Positions 7,660 through 13,236 of a stretch of DNA of 13,236 nucleotides are shown here, in pieces. Source of the stretch: Thermoplasmata archaeon (GTDB lineage Archaea; Thermoplasmatota; Thermoplasmata; Halarchaeoplasmatales; Halarchaeoplasmataceae); NCBI GenBank assembly GCA_019594025.1, contig JAFDUB010000042.1:1-13236 (forward strand). Reading direction: 5' to 3'. The notes below the pieces were generated by a model. The model saw only the letters and a list, made by a program, of their open reading frames with translations, searched no databases and was not told the origin of the DNA. A program made the translations under genes and the position numbers. Position 1 is the stretch's first letter; every line of letters begins with the position of its first letter.

Positions 7660-7681
7660 CGAAAGAGGTTTAACTCTTTCG
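7660..7681. repeat. Left-end hairpin of the structured block
   Basis: CGAAAGAG and CTCTTTCG pair perfectly over 8 bp around a GTTTAA loop. This is the proposed left subterminal palindrome of the IS200/IS605-like block. Its distal arm also shares bases with a second possible stem, TCGTTGC (7679-7685) with GCAACGA (7719-7725), so two folds compete. Confidence 0.7.
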
Positions 7682-7725
7682 TTGCGGGAAGTCTCCTTGA
7701 CTTGGCTGGGAGATGAAAGCAACGA
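7679..7725. repeat. Nested stem in the structured block
   Basis: TCGTTGC (7679-7685) pairs with GCAACGA (7719-7725) over 7 bp. It encloses TCTCC (7692-7696) pairing with GGAGA (7709-7713). The outer stem excludes the last two pairs of the left-end hairpin. Confidence 0.45.
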
Positions 7726-7782
7726 CACAGTCCAAACGGGGAAAGTACAAATACTACATAATACTATATTTAGCCAATGCCT

Positions 7783-7810
7783 GACCTGGAGCATATATGC
7801 AAACCAGGTC
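7783..7810. repeat. Central long hairpin
   Basis: GACCTGG and CCAGGTC form a perfect 7-bp stem. Inside it, GCAT and ATGC add four more pairs around an AT turn. It is the most stable-looking fold in the block and lies in its middle, where a simple insertion-sequence end would not require one. That argues for a functional RNA. Confidence 0.65.
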
Positions 7811-7854
7811 GATGTGACCGGGCTATCTGTCTTTATGATGGGTAATCTGCGACA

Positions 7855-7879
7855 AACAGCCGACGGTAAAACGGCAGTT
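7855..7879. repeat. Hairpin with one A-A mismatch
   Basis: AAC-A-GCCG pairs with CGGC-A-GTT (3 + 4 pairs with a single A-A mismatch) around a 9-base loop. Confidence 0.45.
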
Positions 7880-7965
7880 TCCCTAACTGGGTTCGGAGGA
7901 CTCGCAGGAACCTCGTAAGTTCCGACCGCTTACGTAAGGAACGTAAAATAGTCAATCAATGGAAA

Positions 7966-7985
7966 CCCCCTGCTTTAGCTGGGGG
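7966..7985. repeat. Right-end hairpin, tnpB-element-like
   Basis: CCCCC-T-GC, loop TTTA, GC-T-GGGGG: seven G-C pairs with one T-T mismatch. GGAAA just before it and AAGAGGTCAC just after it are the context usually seen at the right end of IS200/IS605 elements. It ends 34 bases before the yjbQ ATG. Confidence 0.6.
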
Positions 7986-8019
7986 AAGAGGTCACTACGG
8001 CGCCTAAATACTCGATACC

Positions 8020-8439
8020 ATGACCGTAAAAGAGATAGTGTTTACAATTAAAACATCTCCTGGACTGGACATAAAAAACATAACCCCTCAGGTCAACGAG
8101 GCGGTGTCGGGAAGTGGTATGAAAGAGGGAATAGTACTGGTTTTCGTTCCGGGCTCCACAGGTGCTATAACCACCATAGAGTACGAGCCCGGCTTGCTGG
8201 AGGACTTTCCCCGGGCCTTGGAAAAGTTGTTTCCCAAGAACATACCATACAAACACCACGAAAGGTGGCACGATGGAAATGGCCATTCCCACGTACGTGC
8301 CTCGTTCATCGGTCCCAGCATAACGATACCTTTGTCTGACGGTGAACCCACATTGGGAACTTGGCAGCAGATAATACTCTGTGACATGGACGTTCCCGCT
8401 AGAGAAAGAGAAATAATCGTCAAGATCGTAGGAGAATAA
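8020..8439 (+). CDS. yjbQ: YjbQ / UPF0047 family protein
   Basis: The 139 residues match the whole family. The signature blocks are GSTGAITTIEYE (45-56), HERWHDGNGHSHVRAS (80-95) with the clustered histidines that form the putative metal site, and LGTWQQI (112-118). The family is a trimeric beta-sandwich. Its members are annotated as secondary thiamine-phosphate synthase because some E. coli and thermophile homologues rescue thiE mutants; the physiological reaction remains unclear. The ATG at 8020 gives the normal family length. No SD or well-placed TATA box precedes it: the AT-rich CCTAAATA at 8003-8010 is too close. The DNA where a promoter should lie is the right end of the structured block, so expression may depend on a promoter inside that block. 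Its stop codon abuts that of rfcS. Confidence 0.93.
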   Translation: MTVKEIVFTIKTSPGLDIKNITPQVNEAVSGSGMKEGIVLVFVPGSTGAITTIEYEPGLLEDFPRALEKLFPKNIPYKHHERWHDGNGHSHVRASFIGPSITIPLSDGEPTLGTWQQIILCDMDVPAREREIIVKIVGE

Positions 8440-9390
8440 CTACTTGATCTCCAAAGCAAATTGAGCTAGAAGTGCTTCTAGCTGGATGCGTTCGTTGGAA
8501 CCCTGGACCATTCGGAACTCCGCCTCACCGATTTCTTCCACCAGCTTCATTCTTTTCCAGTTATCCATGGGAACGTTATAGATACTTTTGTGTATTTGTT
8601 TGATTATGTCTCCGCCGGACAGACCGTTTTCTATTAGCAGTTCGTCCAACTTATTCCTAACGACAACGAATTCATCCTTCATGGCGGAAACGATCAGTTC
8701 CTCTATATCCTGTGGCCGGGCTATGTTGGCACTTTCCCTGACCATTTTTTCAGTAATGTTATCTGCGGTGGATGCGGAGATCTGCAGAAGGTTTGTGGCT
8801 CTCCTAAGGTCACCTTCGGCCAGTCTGATCAGCATCTCCTTAGCCTCCTCTGTTATCTGTAAACCCTCCTCCTCGACGATGTGTTCTATCCAACTTCTCA
8901 CGTTTTCATCGGTGATGTGTCTGAACCTAAACATCGCGCATCTAGATTGAATAGGATCGATGATTTTAGATGAGTAATTACAGGACAGGATAAAACGGCA
9001 GTTGCCGGAGTATTTTTCCATGGTCCTTCTAAGAGCGGCTTGTGCTTCCGATGTTAGGGAATCGGCTTCATCCATGAAGATTATTTTGAAACCGCGCTGA
9101 CTTATGGTGGTGGTGCGTGCATATTCTTTAATTTTATTACGAATTATGTCGATACCTCTTTCGTCGCTTGCGTTGAGTTCTAGGAAAGCCGCCTTCCATT
9201 GATCACCGTACATCTCCTTTGACAGTGCTATTGCCGAAGTCGTTTTACCGGTTCCAGCGGGACCGGCCAACATGAGATGGGGCAAAGTTCCTTTCTCCAC
9301 ATAAGCCTTCAAACGTTCTATGACACGTTCTTGTCCGTACACATCATCAAGTACATCCGGCCTGTACTTCTCGGTCCATATCTTTTCCAT
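8440..9390 (-). CDS. rfcS: Replication factor C small subunit (clamp loader ATPase)
   Basis: With RfcL this AAA+ subunit forms the pentamer that opens the PCNA ring and loads it on primer-template DNA. The 316 residues are the family's normal length and carry no intein. In order: WTEKYRP (5-11, RFC box II), Walker A GPAGTGKTT (43-51), ELNASDERGI (71-80), Walker B FMDEAD (105-110), sensor 1 SCNYS (136-140), the SRC arginine-finger motif (149-151), sensor 2 GDLRRATN (193-200), then the helical collar domain to the end. The frame extends to an ATG at 9447, but the extra 19 residues are unlike any RFC N-terminus. A TATA-like box lies about 30 bp before the ATG at 9390. The large subunit gene is not in the window. 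Confidence 0.96.
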   Translation of the reverse strand: MEKIWTEKYRPDVLDDVYGQERVIERLKAYVEKGTLPHLMLAGPAGTGKTTSAIALSKEMYGDQWKAAFLELNASDERGIDIIRNKIKEYARTTTISQRGFKIIFMDEADSLTSEAQAALRRTMEKYSGNCRFILSCNYSSKIIDPIQSRCAMFRFRHITDENVRSWIEHIVEEEGLQITEEAKEMLIRLAEGDLRRATNLLQISASTADNITEKMVRESANIARPQDIEELIVSAMKDEFVVVRNKLDELLIENGLSGGDIIKQIHKSIYNVPMDNWKRMKLVEEIGEAEFRMVQGSNERIQLEALLAQFALEIK

Positions 9391-9414
9391 CGCCTTTGTG
9401 CACGTAGGAAAGCG

Positions 9415-9426
9415 TAATATATTTTT
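9415..9426 (-). promoter_or_regulatory. TATA-like box of rfcS
   Basis: AAAAATATATTA on the minus strand, centred about 30 bp upstream of the rfcS ATG at 9390. It lies inside the upstream-extended reading frame, which further favours the 9390 start. Confidence 0.5.
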
Positions 9427-9471
9427 CGTTTGATTGTGTTGATTCAAAGTATTTCCGAGGTGAATAAGAAA

Positions 9472-9488
9472 CTAAAATCTAAAATAAC
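9472..9488 (+). promoter_or_regulatory. TATA-like region of the 9509-11283 gene pair
   Basis: CTAAAATCTAAAATAAC is centred roughly 28 bp upstream of the ATG at 9509 with no SD after it, which suggests a leaderless operon start. It is divergent from the rfcS promoter, and the two starts are 118 bp apart. Confidence 0.4.
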
Positions 9489-9508
9489 AGTAATACTATT
9501 GGCAGTCC

Positions 9509-9703
9509 ATGCTAGAAGAAAATGCTGAGGAACTAGTGAATAAGTACACTAGAGATGAACTCAATCGTATAGCGGTCAACGAACATATAACCGACCCCGA
9601 AAGTTTACCAAACAAAAAAACCGTGGCTTTGGAGATAGTAAAGGCACGTAAAACCAAAAAGTATATGAGAAAACCAGTGGGTCTGTACGTCGATAAAGAG
9701 TAA
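9509..9703 (+). CDS. Small SAP/Rho-N-like helix-extended-loop-helix protein
   Basis: I do not recognise a named family for this 64-residue protein. Residues 13-46 (YTRDELNRIAVNEHI, then a PESLPNKK turn and VALEIVKAR) have the shape of a SAP or Rho N-terminal-like motif: helix, extended loop, helix with a Lys-rich turn. Such motifs often bind nucleic acid. The C-terminal tail is basic (RKTKKYMRK). Support for it being a gene is a TATA-like region about 28 bp before the ATG, and a stop followed after 14 bp by the next gene on the same strand. A nucleic-acid role is inferred from the fold shape only. Confidence 0.65.
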   Translation: MLEENAEELVNKYTRDELNRIAVNEHITDPESLPNKKTVALEIVKARKTKKYMRKPVGLYVDKE

Positions 9704-9717
9704 ACAGGATAAGAAAC

Positions 9718-11283
9718 ATGTTTCCGGGGATGTTCGGTAAAGGACCAAAACGGGCGAGTAAAGTTGAGGAACAAAGGCTCATACAGAGGGCTAAGAATAT
9801 AAAAGAAAATCCGTCCATAGTAATACCCGAATGTAAAAACAACTGCTTTTTATGTAAGTTTGGTCGAGTAAAAAGATGGGTGAAAAAGCTCGAGGGGGCA
9901 AAGGAAGACAAAAAGAAGCTGGAGAGGTACTCCAAGAAGGGACCAAAACTTACAAGGGCCGTCGCTGCAACCATGCTGCTCGCAAATGAAGGAAAGGCGA
10001 AGTTATTGGCAACCACCAAAACACCTAAGGGCAGTATATCCTATGCCAAAAGAGGAGATGCTGGAGCTAAATATTTGGCAGGTATCCAGCATTTTAATGA
10101 TCCATTACTTAGACTGATGGCATATCACGATTATGCGAAGAAGGGATTCTATATTTACTCGTGGAAAGGAAACTTGGTATGTACCGGTAAAGTGGATGCT
10201 CCTCCCAAGGGTTACATAAGAGAGAGAGTTTCTTCCTCCAACTATCAATTTAATGAAAAGAAAAAGGGATATTCGTGCGTTCATATAGATAAAGAGACCA
10301 CTTATTTCACACTCACATGGCTTTCTCCCGGTTTAACATTCAGGGTGTGCGAAAGATGTGCCCATGACGGCTCTAACTTGTTCATACATTTGAGCAGTGG
10401 TATCGCTTCACCCAACAACGAAAAGTTGTTTCAGTTTAAAGGCAATTATCTTATGGGATGCAAATCCGACTGCGATAAATGTATAACACTCGGGAACCGA
10501 ACCCCTGTAAAAGACTCCACCAAAAAACAATATTTTTCTGGCTCCATATCTGATAAGGCCTTAATAGAGAAGATTGTTTCAGAGAATAGATCGGCTTTGA
10601 AAAAAAACAGCGAAGTTTTCGCCGTGGGTGAAATGTGTTATGGAAAGGATGCCAACAGCTTTTTAAATTCCCTCAAATATGAAGAGTGGGAGAAAGATAT
10701 TCTAAAAAGGGCTCTTAAACTGAAGGGACCCGTTTTGTTGGAACAGGGAACGGTGAACGAACTGCTGGAGATGGTTTGGGAAAAACACGCCTCCGAGTTA
10801 CTAGGCGTGATGTTGGATGACGAAGCGACCGTTGAAGATTTGATCAAGGAGGGAGAAAAGGAACACAAGATACCTAGAGACATCATCAGACAAGCGAGGA
10901 AAAAAAAGACTGAGTTGGATGAACTCTCGGCATTACCTTCCTTCCGCGAACTGCCACGGAGGGGGAAATTTACCCATGATTTAATCCTCCACTATAAAAC
11001 AGGGGGACCTGAGGAGGCTTTGAATTACATCAAAGAGATAAACCCTAGGGATACACGGATGAAGGCCTTGGCCTATGGTTTTCTTAGTGCCATAGGAAGA
11101 TCGGAATCCCATCGATGGAAGTACGATGATAACGAGGTTGAAACCGGTGAGTTTCTATCCAGTTACTTTGAAGGACTTTTTGAGAGTTCCGGAAACGATT
11201 ATGCTCATAAACTTCAAGAACTGCTGAAGATGAGCGGTTCCACCGAGACCATCGTGCTTAAAGATGGTACGGAACTAAGGTAA
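9718..11283 (+). CDS. Conserved-looking protein of unknown function with paired Cys clusters
   Basis: I do not recognise this 521-residue protein. It has no signal peptide or membrane helix and a basic first 100 residues (K/R-rich, 8-80). Cysteines are grouped: C39-x3-C43-x2-C46 (CKNNCFLC), C211-x2-C214 (CERC) and C248-x3-C252-x2-C255 (CKSDCDKC). The first and third share the form C-K-x-x-C-x-x-C, so a Zn or Fe-S site using one or both is likely; single C155, C187 and C307 may add ligands. Residues 140-245 look beta-rich (YIYSWKGNLVCTG, TTYFTLTWLSPGLTF), and 270-521 are largely helical. A radical-SAM enzyme is unlikely because the Cx3Cx2C is not followed by the barrel motifs. The start at 9718 has a weak AGGAT 7 bases upstream. 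It follows the small SAP-like gene by 14 bp. It should be compared with uncharacterised archaeal families such as DUF530. Confidence 0.8.
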   Translation: MFPGMFGKGPKRASKVEEQRLIQRAKNIKENPSIVIPECKNNCFLCKFGRVKRWVKKLEGAKEDKKKLERYSKKGPKLTRAVAATMLLANEGKAKLLATTKTPKGSISYAKRGDAGAKYLAGIQHFNDPLLRLMAYHDYAKKGFYIYSWKGNLVCTGKVDAPPKGYIRERVSSSNYQFNEKKKGYSCVHIDKETTYFTLTWLSPGLTFRVCERCAHDGSNLFIHLSSGIASPNNEKLFQFKGNYLMGCKSDCDKCITLGNRTPVKDSTKKQYFSGSISDKALIEKIVSENRSALKKNSEVFAVGEMCYGKDANSFLNSLKYEEWEKDILKRALKLKGPVLLEQGTVNELLEMVWEKHASELLGVMLDDEATVEDLIKEGEKEHKIPRDIIRQARKKKTELDELSALPSFRELPRRGKFTHDLILHYKTGGPEEALNYIKEINPRDTRMKALAYGFLSAIGRSESHRWKYDDNEVETGEFLSSYFEGLFESSGNDYAHKLQELLKMSGSTETIVLKDGTELR

Positions 11284-11302
11284 ATCCTTCTCTTATGTAA
11301 AT

Positions 11303-11317
11303 CATAAATGATAAATA
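11303..11317 (+). promoter_or_regulatory. TATA-like region of purP
   Basis: CATAAATGATAAATA ends 35 bp before the purP ATG. A transcript start near 11338 would leave a short leader containing GTGAG, a partial SD. Confidence 0.35.
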
Positions 11318-11352
11318 CACTCACCACTATTTCTTGTCAGAAGTGAGTTACA

Positions 11353-12510
11353 ATGTTGGATTTAGATACCGTAAGGGCAAAGCTGGTAAATTATGACCTA
11401 GACAGGGTCAAAGTGGGAGTCGTGGCGTCACATTCGGCTTTGGACGTGTGTGATGGAGCCGTGGACGAAGGTTTTCCGACTCTGGCAATATGCCAGAAGG
11501 GAAGGGAAAAAACGTATGACACCTATTTTAAAACCCTTCGAGATGACGGAGGAAAGCGAATAAGAGGTGTTGTGGATGAAACCTGGGTACTCGACAAGTT
11601 CGCTGATGTGCTGAGAGATGAATACCAACAAAGACTCATCGATGAAAATGTTATTTTCGTGCCTAACCGTTCTTTTACATCATACGCACCCTTGGACCAG
11701 ATAGAAGACGATTTCGTCGTTCCGATGGTGGGCAGTAGGAATCTGCTGAGAAGCGAAGAGAGGGAAGAGGAAAAGGACTACTACTGGTTGTTGGAAAGGG
11801 GCGGCCTTCCTTTCCCGAAAAAAATAAAGAATCCTGAAGACATAGACCAACTTGTGATAGTTAAATTGAAACATAAAGAAAAGCGTCTGGAAAGAGGTTT
11901 TTTCACCGCGGCTTCATACGAAGAGTATAAAGATAAAGCTGATAAGTTGATAAGGAACGACGTGATTACCGAAGAAGACTTAAAAAACGCCAGGGTCGAG
12001 GAATACATAATCGGCCCGGTATTCAACTTTGATTTCTTTTACAGTCCACTCAACGAGAAGGGGTCGAGGATCGAACTTCTAGGTATAGATTGGAGGTTTG
12101 AAACCAGCCTTGACGGTCATGTTAGACTTCCAGCACCTCAGCAGATGACCTTGAATGAAAAACAGCAGGTGCCGGAATACACCGTCACCGGACACAACAG
12201 CGCCACACTAAGAGAATCACAGCTCGAAAAGGTTTTCAAACTTGCTGAATTGTATGTGAAGGCAACCAAAAAACATTACTCCCCAGGGGTAATAGGTCCT
12301 TTCTGTCTCCAGACATGTGTCGATAAAGACCTCAACTTCTTTATCTACGATGTGGCACCACGTACGGGCGGTGGCACTAACGTTCACATGAACGTAGGGC
12401 ATCCCTATGGGAACACACTTTGGGGGAAAAGAATGTCCACCGGTAGGAGGTTGGCCCTGGAGATAAGAAGGGGTATCGAGGAAAACAGACTTAAGGAGAT
12501 TATCACGTGA
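11353..12510 (+). CDS. purP: PurP-family ATP-grasp enzyme (formate-dependent FAICAR synthetase or paralogue)
   Basis: PurP uses ATP and formate to turn AICAR into FAICAR, the step before IMP in archaea without a bacterial-type PurH transformylase. The 385 residues are slightly longer than Methanocaldococcus PurP (about 361). The N-terminal domain starts with VGVVASHSALDVCDGA (21-36) and AICQKGREKTY (45-55). The ATP-grasp core includes VEEYIIGPVFNFDFFYSP (215-232), RLPAPQQ (258-264) and GPFCLQTCVDKDLNFFIYDV (315-334). The C-terminal block is RTGGGTN, then GHPYGNTLWGKRMSTGRRLALEI (337-371). It differs from the ARIVAxTN form I recall in verified PurP, so it may belong to a paralogous PurP-like clade. 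The family is secure, the exact substrate less so. A TPR gene follows 31 bp downstream with its own strong SD, so the two are probably co-transcribed. Confidence 0.85.
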   Translation: MLDLDTVRAKLVNYDLDRVKVGVVASHSALDVCDGAVDEGFPTLAICQKGREKTYDTYFKTLRDDGGKRIRGVVDETWVLDKFADVLRDEYQQRLIDENVIFVPNRSFTSYAPLDQIEDDFVVPMVGSRNLLRSEEREEEKDYYWLLERGGLPFPKKIKNPEDIDQLVIVKLKHKEKRLERGFFTAASYEEYKDKADKLIRNDVITEEDLKNARVEEYIIGPVFNFDFFYSPLNEKGSRIELLGIDWRFETSLDGHVRLPAPQQMTLNEKQQVPEYTVTGHNSATLRESQLEKVFKLAELYVKATKKHYSPGVIGPFCLQTCVDKDLNFFIYDVAPRTGGGTNVHMNVGHPYGNTLWGKRMSTGRRLALEIRRGIEENRLKEIIT

Positions 12511-12527
12511 AACTAAATATGAAGTAT

Positions 12528-12534
12528 AGGAGGA
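12528..12534 (+). promoter_or_regulatory. Shine-Dalgarno site of the TPR gene
   Basis: AGGAGGA lies 7 bases before the ATG at 12542, within the 31 bp gap after purP. It fixes the start of the TPR gene and indicates internal initiation on a purP message. Confidence 0.75.
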
Positions 12535-12541
12535 CCTGAAC

Positions 12542-13236
12542 ATGGGTTTCTTAGAGAACTTGCTGGATAAAGAAAAGAGAGTGCTTAAAAAGGCACAAAA
12601 ATACATCGATAAGGCGGAAGAGTTCAATCAGTTAGGGGAGATCAACAAGGCGAAGGAGTACTGTGACAAAACATGGGACTTACTTAAAAAACATGAAGAA
12701 TCCTTCGAAGAGAAATTTGAAGATTTGTCTCAAATATTTGATAACCTGGGATGGGTATATTATCACCTGGGTTACGAGGATCATGCGATAAAATCGGAAA
12801 ACGAAGCTTTAAGAATATACAGTGACAACATCAACGCTTTGAACCACAAAGCTCTTATCTTGGCCCAAAAAGGATTTCCAACCAAGGGACTTAGACTCCT
12901 TTCCAAGGCCCTGAATATCGATAAAAATCACAAATACACACTCACCAATAAAGGAGACATTTTGGCAAAGATGGGACGCAAAGACGAAGCGGTCCGGGCC
13001 TACGAAAGGGCCCTTGAGCTGGACAAGGACGACATCTCGATCTACGACAAGATACTCAAACTAGAACCAAGAAACGGGAAGATCTGGGCTAAGAGAGGTT
13101 TGGCTCTAAAAGACAGCGGAGATTACGAAAAGGCAATAGAGTCTTATAACAAATCACTTGAGATAAATCCGAACCAAGAACGTATCTGGCTCTACAAAGG
13201 TTTAACCCTGCGTGATATGGAAAAATTGAACGATGC
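12542..13236 (+). CDS. Tetratricopeptide-repeat protein, 3' end outside the window
   Basis: 231 codons are visible and the frame is still open at the window end. The first 60 residues are a charged, probably helical lead-in (KRVLKKAQKYIDKAEEF). TPR units then run at about 62-95, 97-129, 130-163, 179-212 and from 213 onward. They show the W/A-x2-(K/R)-G-x-A/L and A-x2-x-Y-x-(K/R)-A-L-(E/N)-(I/L) pattern, for example GDYEKAIESYNKSLEINPNQ at 193-212. Between 164 and 178 (DISIYDKILKLEPRN) one repeat is shortened, missing most of helix A. TPR arrays bind partner proteins, and the partner is not evident here. No signal peptide or membrane segment is seen, so it is likely cytosolic. Position after purP suggests co-transcription but not shared function. 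Confidence 0.88.
   Translation, partial: MGFLENLLDKEKRVLKKAQKYIDKAEEFNQLGEINKAKEYCDKTWDLLKKHEESFEEKFEDLSQIFDNLGWVYYHLGYEDHAIKSENEALRIYSDNINALNHKALILAQKGFPTKGLRLLSKALNIDKNHKYTLTNKGDILAKMGRKDEAVRAYERALELDKDDISIYDKILKLEPRNGKIWAKRGLALKDSGDYEKAIESYNKSLEINPNQERIWLYKGLTLRDMEKLND

Larger units (their letters stand above)
7642..7995 (+). mobile_element. Putative non-autonomous IS200/IS605-like element or its remnant (palindrome-ended, about 350 bp)
   Basis: No gene is supported in this stretch. Its ends resemble the subterminal hairpin layout of IS200/IS605 elements. On the left, TTGAC (7642-7646) is followed 13 bases later by a perfect 8-bp hairpin. On the right, a GC-rich hairpin (7966-7985) is followed by AAGAGGTCAC, ending in a TCAC-type cleavage-like tetranucleotide. 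That right end is close to those of many archaeal tnpB elements. Several further hairpins lie between, so the block could also encode a structured RNA such as an omegaRNA/right-end RNA. A short open stretch just before the right end (7893-7934, containing SQEPRKFR) faintly recalls TnpB tails, but an in-frame stop lies just upstream. No transposase or TnpB core is present. The boundaries are guesses. Confidence 0.45.

Noticed and set aside
7730..7830. TPP riboswitch before yjbQ, suggested by CCTGACCTGG and ACCAGG near a thiamine-linked gene
   Set aside because: The diagnostic CTGAGA bulge and the GCGTAGGGAA segment are absent, and the loop between the CTGG and CCAG arms is too long. Resemblance is limited to one hairpin.
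7682..7918. 78-residue open frame inside the structured block
   Set aside because: No SD, no recognisable domain, and it is laid over the hairpins. Its composition looks random. It is better explained as non-coding.
7893..7937. TnpB C-terminal remnant (contains SQEPRKFR)
   Set aside because: Only 14 codons, with an in-frame stop at 7884-7886. The likeness to TnpB tails is from memory and too short to annotate as a pseudogene.
7642..7995. RNase P RNA or SRP RNA
   Set aside because: Neither strand has the GGAAAGTCC or ACAGAAA-type RNase P cores, nor the GGAGCAG-type helix 8 core of SRP RNA.
9391..9447. Upstream ATG extension of rfcS by 19 residues
   Set aside because: RFC small subunits start near W-T-E-K-Y-R-P, and the TATA-like box lies inside the extension.
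1..13236. tRNA, rRNA or CRISPR array
   Set aside because: No T-arm-like GTTCRANNC in a cloverleaf context, no rRNA-like stretch and no regularly spaced direct repeats were found by reading both strands. A tRNA or CRISPR scanner would settle this.

Overview
The window looks like chromosomal DNA of a euryarchaeote, most plausibly a member of Thermoplasmatota. This is inferred from gene content, not from a marker tree. The archaeal evidence is a 316-residue replication factor C small subunit, a nurA-herA pair, a PurP-type purine enzyme, archaeal TATA-like boxes about 25-30 bp before many first-of-operon start codons, and short purine-rich Shine-Dalgarno (SD) sites before internal genes. Two exported, membrane-anchored beta-rich proteins (a PQQ propeller/FN3/zinc-ribbon protein and an S-layer-like protein with an acidic tail) are of a kind I associate with Thermoplasmata genomes.

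Layout. 3-971 (+) is the 3' part of a secreted beta-propeller protein. Three genes on the minus strand follow, each with its own promoter: a Nudix hydrolase (952-1455), a GNAT acetyltransferase (1564-1989) and a winged-helix regulator (2027-2302). A divergent promoter region then leads into nurA (2441-3466) and herA (3479-4981), the nuclease and helicase of DNA end resection. 5013-7547 (-) is an 844-residue exported protein. The 472 bp from 7548 to 8019 have no convincing gene. Most of this gap is a hairpin-rich stretch whose two ends match the layout of an IS200/IS605-type element without transposase. It ends 24 bp before yjbQ (8020-8439). yjbQ and rfcS (8440-9390, -) are convergent with no base between their stop codons.

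From 9509 the plus strand carries a small SAP/Rho-N-like protein, an unrecognised 521-residue protein with cysteine clusters, a PurP family enzyme (11353-12510), and a TPR protein that runs off the window end.

How the genes work together. NurA and HerA form one resection machine. RfcS loads the PCNA clamp. PurP serves purine synthesis, and YjbQ has been linked to thiamine phosphate. The best candidates for something undescribed are the 9509-11283 gene pair and the structured non-coding block at 7642-7995. No complete defence system or CRISPR array is visible.
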